Counted from the stretch's first letter, positions 1-5,723 are shown. The stretch is DNA of 8,311 bases from Spartobacteria bacterium (GCA_003445855.1 DMCG01000254.1:2297-10607); one strand, 5' to 3'. Numbers and translations are program-made. The notes: generated by a model not told the origin, from the sequence alone.

Positions 1-941
1 ATGTCGCCGAGACCAGTCGAAGTGGCGTGGGCGTTAATGTAATCGACCTGGTCGGGAGAAATGCGTGCGTGTTCGAGCGCGAGTTGCATGGCGCGGGCGG
101 CGCCTTTGCCATCCGGCGGCGGAGCGGTCATGTGGTAGGCGTCCCCCGAAAGTCCGTAGCCCGCGAGTTCGCAATAAATCTTCGCGCCCCGCGCTTTGGC
201 GTGTTCCAGCTCTTCCACCACGACTACCCCCGCGCCTTCGCTCATGACAAAGCCGTCGCGATCCCGGTCGAACGGTCGCGAGGCGCGCTCGGGTTCATCG
301 TTGCGGGTGCTGAGCGCTCTCATGGCCGAAAAACCCGCCAGACCAAGCGCGACGACCGAAGCCTCGGAGCCTCCGGCCAGAAAAATATCGGCGTCGCCGA
401 ATTTAATCATCCGCCACGATTCGCCGATGGCGTTGGTTGACGTGGCACAGGCCGTAACGATGCACAGGTTCGGGCCTTCCAGCCCGTACTCCATCGAGAT
501 GAGGCCGCTGGCCATATTGCTGATCAACATTGGAATGGTGAAAGGCGAATTGCGCGACGGCCCCTTGGTCGACAGGATCGTGTGTTGATCCTCCAATGTC
601 TTTAGTCCGCCGATACCGCTGCTGACAATTACCCCGAAGCGATCTCGCCTGACCTTTTCGAGATCGATTCCGCCGTCCTCCAGCGCCATCTTTGCCGCGG
701 CCAGCGCGAGTTGGGCAAAACGATCTGTCCGCCGCACATCCTTGGCATTTCTGAAAAACGGTTTCGGATCAAAGCCGCGCACTTCACCGGCGATCTGGCA
801 ATCATAAGCGGACGTGTCGAAAGCCTCGATTCTGCGAATGCCGCTGACGCCGTTCTTAAGACTCGACCAGAAAGTCTCCAGGTCATTCCCGACCGGCGTG
901 ATAACGCCCATTCCGGTAATGACGACTCTGCGATCATTCAT
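1..941 (-). CDS. fabF: Beta-ketoacyl-ACP synthase II (FabF), 3' end cut by window edge
   Basis: This condensing enzyme elongates acyl-ACP with malonyl-ACP in type II fatty acid synthesis in the cytoplasm. The frame is open from the ATG at 941 to the left edge, giving 313 residues of a usual 410 or so. The N-terminus MNDRRVVITGMGVITPVGND is typical of the family. The nucleophile is Cys165 in the motif TACATSTNA, and the first catalytic His is His305 in NAHATSTGLGD. The second catalytic His and the C-terminus lie outside the window. A second ATG at 937 is in another frame and gives no recognisable protein. FabF is favoured over FabB by the spacing of Cys and His and by the N-terminus. No Shine-Dalgarno motif precedes the start. 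Instead, a heptanucleotide repeat reaches to within 6 bp of it. The gene follows guaB3 on the same strand after 145 bp, so co-transcription is possible but unproven. Confidence 0.95.
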   Translation of the reverse strand, partial: MNDRRVVITGMGVITPVGNDLETFWSSLKNGVSGIRRIEAFDTSAYDCQIAGEVRGFDPKPFFRNAKDVRRTDRFAQLALAAAKMALEDGGIDLEKVRRDRFGVIVSSGIGGLKTLEDQHTILSTKGPSRNSPFTIPMLISNMASGLISMEYGLEGPNLCIVTACATSTNAIGESWRMIKFGDADIFLAGGSEASVVALGLAGFSAMRALSTRNDEPERASRPFDRDRDGFVMSEGAGVVVVEELEHAKARGAKIYCELAGYGLSGDAYHMTAPPPDGKGAARAMQLALEHARISPDQVDYINAHATSTGLGD

Positions 942-947
942 ATAAGC

Positions 948-1011
948 AGTGATGAGTGACGAGTGATGAGTGACGAGTAAGTGATGAGCGAAAGGTGAAA
1001 GGTGAAAGGTG
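948..1011. repeat. Heptanucleotide tandem repeat in the guaB3-fabF spacer
   Basis: Read on the plus strand, 7-bp units follow one another. AGTGATG and AGTGACG alternate twice (948-975, so two perfect 14-bp copies). A degenerate part with one further AGTGATG at 980-986 comes next, and then three perfect AAAGGTG units fill 991-1011. The array ends 6 bp upstream of the fabF start. It resembles in kind the heptameric short tandem repeats known from filamentous cyanobacteria. Whether it recurs in this genome cannot be seen here. Confidence 0.85.
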
Positions 1012-1074
1012 AAGCGGGAAAGGGCAAGGCGCTCTTGCAGGGCTTATCGATTATTCCTCGTTACTCATCACTCG
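960..1074. repeat. Long inverted repeat flanking the guaB3-fabF spacer
   Basis: Positions 960-977 and 1057-1074 are inverted copies matching at 17 of 18 positions, separated by 79 bp. The right arm is itself built of the same heptads in reverse complement (CGTTACT, CATCACT). In a transcript running from guaB3 into fabF, the arms could pair as a long stem just upstream of the fabF start. The enclosed part holds the AAAGGTG units and a small hairpin (GCAAG at 1024-1028 with CTTGC at 1034-1038). No T-tract follows, so it is not a classical intrinsic terminator. Confidence 0.8.
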
Positions 1075-1086
1075 CCGCTTGTCACT

Positions 1087-2265
1087 TTAGCTTGTTCCCA
1101 TCCCGACACTTTGCACCGTCTGGAAAAGTTTCCCCTCGGTCTTGATCGATGGCGCAATGATGATTTCCGTTTGCTGGAACTCGGCCAGCGATCGCGCGCC
1201 TACGTTTCCCATGCACGTTGTGATGGCACCGATGAGATTTTGACTGCCGTCATCAACCTCCGCCGGGCCGAAGAGAATTTGTTTAAGCGATCCGGTCGTA
1301 CCGACTTTGATCCGTGTGCCGCGGGGAAGATTAATGTGCGGGGTGGCCATTCCCCAGTGGTAACCGGAGCCGGGCGCTTCCTGCGCTCTGGCAAATGCGC
1401 TTCCCACCATCACCGCGTCGGCGCCGCATGCGAGTGCTTTGCAAACATCACCGCCCCTGCTCATGCCGCCGTCGGTAATGATCGGGACATAGCGCGAAGT
1501 TTTTTTGAAATAAGCATCGCGCGCCGCCGCACAATCGACCGTCGCCGTAACTTGCGGCACGCCGAGCCCGAGCACACCGCGCGAAGTGCAGGCCGCTCCG
1601 GGCCCAACGCCGATCAGGACCGCCGCCGGCCCGCACTCCATGATCTCGAAAGTCACATCGTAGCCGACAGTGTTGCCAACGATTACCGGCATGCGCATCT
1701 CGCGACAAAATTTTTCCAGATCGAGCGATTTATATTCCGAGGAAATGTGACGAACGGTGGAAACCGTGCTTTGCACAACAAATACATCCGCGCCTGCTTC
1801 TTGCGCGAGCTGACCGAATTGAGCCGCGCGTTGCGGAATGGAACTGACCGCGGCCAGCGCGCCGCCGTCTTTGATCTGTCGAATGCGCGCGGCAACTAAA
1901 TCTTCCTGGACCGGCTCCTGATAAATTTTTTGCAGCAGCGCCGTGATTTCAGATTTGTCCGCCTCGACAATTTTTTGCAAGACTTCCTGCGGGTTCTTGT
2001 AGCGCGTTTGCACGCCCTCCAGATTCAGCACGGCGAGCCCGCCGAGTTTGCTCATGGCGATGGCGAATCGTACATCGACAACGCCGTCCATCGCGCTGGC
2101 CAGAATTGGAATTTTCAATTCGAGCGGCCCGGCGTTCTTGCGCGGCAAACGGAAAGTAGTGTCGACTTCGTTCGGATTGATCGTGACGCGCCCGGGCACG
2201 AGCGCGATTTCATCGAAACCGTAGGTTACGCGCGCTTTGCGATTGCGGCCAATCCACATTCCCAT
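1087..2265 (-). CDS. guaB3: GuaB3-family IMP dehydrogenase-related protein, without CBS domains
   Basis: This is a (beta/alpha)8-barrel protein of the IMP dehydrogenase/GMP reductase superfamily, 392 residues, and is presumed to act on purine nucleotides in the cytoplasm. The catalytic-loop motif GPGAACTSRGVLGLGVPQ gives Cys226 as nucleophile. ITDGGMSRGGD (263-273) and GADAVMVGSAFA (281-292) are the IMP and phosphate-binding segments. GTTGSLKQILFGPA (322-335) is characteristic of the GuaB3 branch. The regulatory CBS pair of classical IMPDH is absent; a short helical stretch (about 90-130) stands in its place. A clear Arg-Tyr flap dyad is not evident, so whether it oxidises IMP or does something related is open. 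The ATG at 2265 is preceded by GGAG with 10 bp spacing. It lies 1 bp after the stop of the zinc-ribbon gene, so the two are probably co-translated. An ATG two codons further in is an alternative. Confidence 0.9.
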   Translation of the reverse strand: MGMWIGRNRKARVTYGFDEIALVPGRVTINPNEVDTTFRLPRKNAGPLELKIPILASAMDGVVDVRFAIAMSKLGGLAVLNLEGVQTRYKNPQEVLQKIVEADKSEITALLQKIYQEPVQEDLVAARIRQIKDGGALAAVSSIPQRAAQFGQLAQEAGADVFVVQSTVSTVRHISSEYKSLDLEKFCREMRMPVIVGNTVGYDVTFEIMECGPAAVLIGVGPGAACTSRGVLGLGVPQVTATVDCAAARDAYFKKTSRYVPIITDGGMSRGGDVCKALACGADAVMVGSAFARAQEAPGSGYHWGMATPHINLPRGTRIKVGTTGSLKQILFGPAEVDDGSQNLIGAITTCMGNVGARSLAEFQQTEIIIAPSIKTEGKLFQTVQSVGMGTS

Positions 2266-2266
2266 T

Positions 2267-2506
2267 TTAGATTTGCTCCATTTTAAATCGTTCGTTTAAA
2301 CTTCCGCAGCGTGGACACCGCGGAAGCAAAGCGTCGGTCCGATCTTCAAATTCGAACGCGCACATCACGCAACGCAGCCGATGCTGTAAAGCCCGCCGTT
2401 CGCGCCGCCCGCGATTCCACTCTCCCATTATCCAGAAGAGGAAAACCGCCGCAAGAAAAAGCAGCAGATAAATCGTAACCAGCGCGGCCAGACTAACCCG
2501 AATCAC
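2267..2506 (-). CDS. Small membrane-anchored zinc-ribbon protein
   Basis: This is a 79-residue protein whose family I do not recognise by name. Residues about 7-27 form one hydrophobic segment (a transmembrane helix). A short basic stretch (32-45, rich in Arg) follows, which suggests that the C-terminal part faces the cytoplasm. The C-terminal half carries CVMC (Cys46, Cys49) and CPRC (Cys64, Cys67), a CxxC-x14-CxxC zinc ribbon. The start is a GTG at 2506 that overlaps the TGA of the TonB-like gene as GTGA. The next gene, guaB3, starts 1 bp after its stop. This coupling on both sides argues that it is a real gene and belongs to the operon. Its role is unknown. A metal-binding structural or regulatory accessory of the ExbB-ExbD-TonB complex is one possibility, but this is inference only. 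Confidence 0.75.
   Translation of the reverse strand: MIRVSLAALVTIYLLLFLAAVFLFWIMGEWNRGRRERRALQHRLRCVMCAFEFEDRTDALLPRCPRCGSLNERFKMEQI
2276..2279 (-). promoter_or_regulatory. Ribosome binding site of guaB3
   Basis: GGAG on the minus strand lies 10 bp before the ATG at 2265 and inside the last codons of the preceding gene. It supports 2265 as the start and fits a tightly packed operon. Confidence 0.55.
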
Positions 2507-3369
2507 TGCGTACCTGTTGTTGATTGACTCGCTCCGCGCTCGTCAATGCTTTCGCGCTGGCGTCCATGTCGCTCGGCTCCCGCCGGCTCCATTGTCGATG
2601 TTGCCTGCGGGCGCGCTACATCATTTCCCCATTCAATCGTGGCGATACCCCAAATGAGAGACCGGTCGCTCTCGCCACTCGTCGGTCTTCCGGGAAAACG
2701 GCAGAGCATGAGATATTGCCGCGCTTGCTCATCGAGCGCCGGATCGCCGGACGCATTTAATCGAAAGCAATAGCGGACGTCTCCCCGTGCACCGACTGCA
2801 ACCCGAAAGCGAATGTTATCCGGTGGCTCGTTGTTCGAGGCGGCAAAACTCGGCGTGGGCAAATTCGGAGCGCCCAAACTATTGAGCTCCGTTGAAAACG
2901 AAAGAGTTGTCGCTCTTGCGCTCGTAGCGGGCGGAACTTGTGGGTGGGCGATTGGCACCGCGGCCGGGGGCTGCGAGCTGGGCGTGCGAAGATCGACAAG
3001 CAGCGGCGGAGCTTCTTTCAGGGCGGGCTCGGTCGCGAGATACGACGGAATATGGCGCACGTTCGGCAGCGCGCGCAGCCACGCCTCGGCGGGCCGCTGT
3101 GTCGCGAAGGCGAGCGCCGGGTCCTCCGCGTCGATCCACTGCAGCTGAGTGCGGCCTTCTTCAGAAGTGGGCGAGATCAGACTGACCCGGGCCGGTGGCG
3201 GCAAAAGGGCGATTGTCGGCGGATACACAATTTGAAAAATGTAGAAGCAAAGAGCATGGGCGATTAAGGACGCCGCCACAAAAGCAGTGATCGCCATTTT
3301 CCGGCGGCGTGGTGGATCCCAATTAAAAAGAAGCGGTGCGGCCGCAGGCGCAGAGACGGAAGCATTCAT
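2503..3369 (-). CDS. TonB-like energy transducer
   Basis: This 288-residue protein probably spans the periplasm and passes energy from the ExbB-ExbD motor to an outer-membrane partner. After a basic N-terminus (RRRK, 21-24), a transmembrane helix covers about 25-48. It contains Ser34-x-x-x-His38, the SxxxH pattern conserved in TonB membrane anchors. Residues about 50-180 are rich in Pro and Ala, like the TonB periplasmic spacer. Residues 186-245 look like a TonB C-terminal domain, with the family-like segment NASGDPALDEQAR (205-217). Cys201 and Cys223 flank this segment and could form a disulphide. A polar, probably disordered tail of about 40 residues follows, which is unusual because TonB normally ends with the domain. 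The start overlaps the exbD stop as ATGA. TolA-like function is an alternative. No TonB-dependent receptor, TolB or Pal lies nearby. Confidence 0.75.
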   Translation of the reverse strand: MNASVSAPAAAPLLFNWDPPRRRKMAITAFVAASLIAHALCFYIFQIVYPPTIALLPPPARVSLISPTSEEGRTQLQWIDAEDPALAFATQRPAEAWLRALPNVRHIPSYLATEPALKEAPPLLVDLRTPSSQPPAAVPIAHPQVPPATSARATTLSFSTELNSLGAPNLPTPSFAASNNEPPDNIRFRVAVGARGDVRYCFRLNASGDPALDEQARQYLMLCRFPGRPTSGESDRSLIWGIATIEWGNDVARPQATSTMEPAGAERHGRQRESIDERGASQSTTGTQ

Positions 3370-3770
3370 CGCGGCGAAGTCGTCGCCAGGGCGACGGCGG
3401 GGATGCCGTGTTCGAGGGCGGCGTTCGTTACCTGCACAACCGTTTCATAGGGAGTCAAGCGGTCGGCTTTAATAATGATCGATCGGCCCTCTCGCTTGGC
3501 CGCGTCGAGCAAGGGCCCGAGCTGCTCGAGAGTGATTTTTTGGTCCCGGAAATAAATCGCGGGCGCTGCTCCTCCCGTGATGCTGATGATTTGCTGATTG
3601 ATCTGCGGGCCGAGCGTGAACCGGGAAAACGGCATCGAAACAGAAATGCCGGGCTGCAAAATAAAATTTGAGCTCAGCAACAAAAAGAAAACCAGGAGGA
3701 AAGCGACGTCGAGCAGGGGAAAAAGGACGAGCCAGCCGAAGTTATATTCCTTCGTCCGGCTGAGCTTCAT
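3366..3770 (-). CDS. exbD: ExbD/TolR-family biopolymer transport protein
   Basis: This 134-residue inner-membrane protein pairs with an ExbB/TolQ pentamer to couple proton flow to mechanical work. It has the family layout: a short cytoplasmic N-terminus, one transmembrane helix (about 12-32) and a small periplasmic domain. Asp21 in FPLLDVAFLLVFFLLL is the proton-carrying Asp of ExbD and TolR. The periplasmic part (about 60-130) contains IIIKADRLTPYETVVQV, close to the usual ADk..pyg.vv..m motif. The length is normal for the family. The ATG at 3770 lies 55 bp after the exbB stop and has no evident Shine-Dalgarno motif. The end overlaps the TonB-like gene by 4 bp. ExbD is preferred over TolR because a TonB-like gene follows, but the two cannot be separated by sequence reading alone. 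Confidence 0.9.
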   Translation of the reverse strand: MKLSRTKEYNFGWLVLFPLLDVAFLLVFFLLLSSNFILQPGISVSMPFSRFTLGPQINQQIISITGGAAPAIYFRDQKITLEQLGPLLDAAKREGRSIIIKADRLTPYETVVQVTNAALEHGIPAVALATTSPR

Positions 3771-3785
3771 GCGCGCGCTGCGGTG

Positions 3786-3817
3786 ATTGTCGATCTAACG
3801 AATTGTCGATCTAAAGA
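3786..3817. repeat. Two tandem 16-bp copies between exbB and exbD
   Basis: ATTGTCGATCTAACGA (3786-3801) is followed directly by ATTGTCGATCTAAAGA (3802-3817), 15 of 16 identical. The pair fills most of the 55-bp gap between exbB and exbD. It looks like a recent local duplication. No palindrome or terminator is evident in it. Confidence 0.8.
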
Positions 3818-3825
3818 TTCAGAGA

Positions 3826-4494
3826 TCATTCCCGCTCCGCCGCGATCGTTTCGGCGGGTTGTTGGAAGCTGATGATGCCGCCGAGCGGACGGCTCTCCGT
3901 CAACATGTGCACAATCTCAATGCCGGCGCGTTCCATTTCGTGCAGCATCGTGTTCACGCGGGAGGAGAGATAACTGTAAGCAACGAAAGTGGGCGTGGCC
4001 ACGACCAGGCCCGCCGCCGTCGTCAACAGACTCTTGTAGACGCCCCGCGAAAGTTCCGTCACGGTCGCGTAACCGCCATTCGAAGAAATCGTGCCGAAGG
4101 CGTCGATCATTCCAGCGACGGTGCCAAGCAATCCGAGCAGCGGCGCAAGAAAAGCGAGTGTGGCCAGCATCCCGAGAAACCGCTCCAGTTTCGGCACCTC
4201 GAGTTGCCCGGCTTCCTGCACAATCTCGCGCAACTCCGCTCGCGGTGAATCGTGCCGGATGATGGCGGAATGGATGACGCGCGCGACCGGACCAGGCGTG
4301 CCGGCAGATTCGTGCAATGCCTCGGCAAAGTTGCGACGTTGGATGAGATTGGACAGCCCCTTCAAAAATTCGCCGACGTGGATCGTCGCGCGATGCAGGT
4401 AAAAGAGACGCTCAGCGAAGACGGCAATGGACATTATGCTGCAGGCCAGAATTGGCCACATCAGCAAACCGCCCTTCTGGATATACTCAATCAC
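3826..4494 (-). CDS. exbB: ExbB/TolQ/MotA-family proton channel protein
   Basis: This 222-residue inner-membrane protein would form the pentameric channel of the ExbB-ExbD motor. Transmembrane helices are seen at about 10-28 (with the conserved Glu28-Arg29 after it), 106-130 and 154-176. The motifs PLLGLLGTVAGMIDAF (helix 2) and GVYKSLLTTAAGLVVATPTF (helix 3) are classical for the family and include the Thr residues that line the pore. I chose the GTG at 4494 because the protein then starts MIEYIQKGGLLMWPIL, as ExbB homologues do, with AGAAGA about 8 bp upstream. The same frame is open back to an ATG at 4617, but that extra stretch is Arg-rich, unlike the family, and would overlap the upstream gene by 68 bp. 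It leads the exbB-exbD-tonB order of the operon. TolQ is the main alternative. Confidence 0.88.
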   Translation of the reverse strand: MIEYIQKGGLLMWPILACSIMSIAVFAERLFYLHRATIHVGEFLKGLSNLIQRRNFAEALHESAGTPGPVARVIHSAIIRHDSPRAELREIVQEAGQLEVPKLERFLGMLATLAFLAPLLGLLGTVAGMIDAFGTISSNGGYATVTELSRGVYKSLLTTAAGLVVATPTFVAYSYLSSRVNTMLHEMERAGIEIVHMLTESRPLGGIISFQQPAETIAAERE

Positions 4495-4549
4495 GTTGAT
4501 TTCTTCTAGACGTTTTTGCCCGCCGTGGCAAGCGAGCAACGCCGTGGTC

Positions 4550-5056
4550 CTAGCGTTGGCCGCTTTTCTCGCGCGGTTTCGCGGAGGGATTCGCTGAGGG
4601 CGCGGACGTTCGGCCAATCAGTTTGCCGGAAGCATCGAAAATGGAATAGCCGATCTGTTTGCCTTCTTGGTCGTAACTATAAACGATCTTGTGCAGAAGC
4701 GCGTCATTTTCTGCGGCTTGAGTTTCCTCCTGTAGTCGTCCCGCGCTGTCATATTTGTAACGGCTCTTGAAACGGAGGCGTCCATCAGCGCCGAAAACCA
4801 GTCCGCTTGAATAACGCCCCGCGTCATCGAGTTGGTAACGAATTTTTTCACGCACCTTCCCGTCCTGCCCCATCGTAGTCGCGAGCGCTTTGTGTTGTGC
4901 GGCATCAAATTTGTAAACCGTGCGGGAACCATCCGCATTCATAGAGACCGTCACGCGGACGGTGTCGTTCTCGCTTTTGTCTGTGGGCTGGCTGAAAGCG
5001 ATTTGCGCTTGAAAGATAATAATGGCGATTGTCGATGTGAGCCGACGAAGCCTCAT
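4550..5056 (-). CDS. Secreted protein with YD-like beta-hairpin repeats
   Basis: This 168-residue protein belongs to no named family that I recognise. Residues 1-22 look like a Sec signal peptide: a basic start MRLRRL, a hydrophobic core and probable cleavage after AFS. The mature part contains short repeats related to the YD repeats of RHS proteins: YQLDDAGR (74-81), FGADGRLRFKSRYKYDSAGR (88-107) and YSYDQEGKQIGYSIFDASGK (126-145). Such repeats usually build a beta-sheet wrap. Here only about four are present, far fewer than in RHS toxins, so a toxin role is not supported. The tail is Pro/Ser/Lys-rich. The gene ends 55 bp before exbB and is first on the minus strand after the divergent region, so it may lead the exbB operon. 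Its location would be the periplasm or cell surface. Confidence 0.75.
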   Translation of the reverse strand: MRLRRLTSTIAIIIFQAQIAFSQPTDKSENDTVRVTVSMNADGSRTVYKFDAAQHKALATTMGQDGKVREKIRYQLDDAGRYSSGLVFGADGRLRFKSRYKYDSAGRLQEETQAAENDALLHKIVYSYDQEGKQIGYSIFDASGKLIGRTSAPSANPSAKPREKSGQR

Positions 5057-5081
5057 GGTGGCGAGAGTTTACGAGCAAGGG

Positions 5082-5099
5082 AAGTGGCTGCAAATGGGG
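5082..5099. promoter_or_regulatory. Possible second MraZ-type box pair
   Basis: AAGTGG (5082-5087, reading A-A-G-T-G-G) and AAATGG (5092-5097) put TGG at 5085 and 5095, again 10 bp apart. The pair lies 26 bp upstream of the start of the minus-strand secreted-protein gene and 35-50 bp from the main array. MraZ binding here is inference, since two weak boxes can occur by chance. Confidence 0.35.
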
Positions 5100-5129
5100 G
5101 GCATTAATTTTTATTGACGCTTGGCACGG

Positions 5130-5168
5130 AAGGTGGTTAAAAGTGGAGGAAAGTGGGTTAGAATGGAT
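5130..5168 (+). promoter_or_regulatory. MraZ operator: four TGG boxes at 10-bp period
   Basis: TGG occurs at 5134, 5144, 5154 and 5164, exactly 10 bp apart. The extended boxes are AAGGTGG (5130-5136), AAAGTGG (5140-5146), AAAGTGG (5150-5156) and AGAATGG (5160-5166). MraZ is known to bind short direct repeats of this kind (TGGGN or AAAGTG-type, about 10 bp apart) before its own gene. The array ends 19 bp before the mraZ start, where it can act on the promoter, so autoregulation is likely. Confidence 0.75.
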
Positions 5169-5185
5169 CAATTCTCCTACCGCAC

Positions 5186-5641
5186 ATGGATACGCTCCCT
5201 TCCTTCGAAATTTTCTACGCAGGGGAGTTTCGCCATTCCATCGACGAGAAAAATCGCATCACGATTCCCGCGCGCTGGCGACGCGATCGTGCCGAGGACT
5301 TCATCATTCTTCCGGAAGCGAATCATCAATTTCTCGTGGTCATGTCGCCTGAGGAGTTCGCGCGCATGAGCTCATCAGCTGAATCCAATCCAAATGTCTC
5401 TGCGCGAGACCGTCGTATTTTTCTGCGCCACCTCCACTCACGTGCACAACACGGCGGCGCGGATCGACAAGGCCGTCTCGTTTTGCCCGAGGAGCTTTGC
5501 CAGAAGGTCGGACTCAAGGGCGAGGTTGCGCTTGTGGGCGGGCGCGGACGTTTTGAAATTTGGAATTTGCAGCGCTGGAAGCGTGCGCATGAAGAGGAAA
5601 CGCCCACTTACCAGCATGTCGCGAACGTGATCGGTTTGTAG
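5186..5641 (+). CDS. mraZ: Transcriptional regulator MraZ
   Basis: This 151-residue DNA-binding protein is normally the first gene of the dcw cluster and represses that cluster. It has two AbrB/SpoVT-like half-domains. The first is EFRHSIDEKNRITIPARWR (14-32) and the second is ADRQGRLVLPEEL (92-104). MraZ halves normally carry a DxxGR motif. The second matches (Asp93, Gly96, Arg97), but the first reads Asp20-Glu-Lys-Asn23-Arg24, with Asn in place of Gly. The end of the second half, GRFEIWNLQRW (121-131), is also typical. Proteins of this family form ring-shaped oligomers. The ATG at 5186 gives a family-like start, although no Shine-Dalgarno motif precedes it. Four TGG boxes just upstream are its probable binding sites. 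The rsmH start follows 96 bp after the stop. Confidence 0.93.
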   Translation: MDTLPSFEIFYAGEFRHSIDEKNRITIPARWRRDRAEDFIILPEANHQFLVVMSPEEFARMSSSAESNPNVSARDRRIFLRHLHSRAQHGGADRQGRLVLPEELCQKVGLKGEVALVGGRGRFEIWNLQRWKRAHEEETPTYQHVANVIGL

Positions 5642-5723
5642 GCAACGTCACTCACGGACAATATGAATGCTTTGTTGTTTGAGCGGCCGGTCTGGTTCGC
5701 GACTGGTCCGCTCGTTCTCGAAG

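Larger units (their letters stand above)
5057..5185. promoter_or_regulatory. Divergent intergenic region before mraZ and the exbB-side operon
   Basis: This 129-bp region separates two gene sets read outward and must hold at least the dcw promoter. Candidate plus-strand elements are TTGACG (5114-5119) with TAAAAG (5138-5143) at 18 bp spacing, or TAGAAT (5159-5164) with a poor -35 at 5136-5141. The second option would put the operator boxes between -35 and -10. No convincing minus-strand promoter could be picked by eye. The AT-rich tract at 5104-5115 sits between the two sets of TGG boxes. Confidence 0.5.

Noticed and set aside
629..937. Minus-strand reading frame starting at the ATG at 937, offset from the fabF start by 4 bp.
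   Set aside because: It gives an Arg/Ser-rich protein with no recognisable motif, while the overlapping frame from 941 is a clear FabF.
1024..1038. Small hairpin GCAAG/CTTGC after guaB3 as a possible terminator.
   Set aside because: The stem has only 5 bp and no T-tract follows on either strand.
948..1074. CRISPR array.
   Set aside because: Repeat units are 7-14 bp and directly adjacent, with no spacers and no cas genes.
1009..1899. Plus-strand open frame of 296 codons opposite guaB3.
   Set aside because: It is antisense to a well-supported gene, rich in Arg and His, and begins inside the heptad repeat region; treated as a shadow.
4550..5056. RHS-type toxin or polymorphic toxin gene.
   Set aside because: Only about four short YD-like repeats, no RHS core motif, no toxin domain and no immunity gene next to it.
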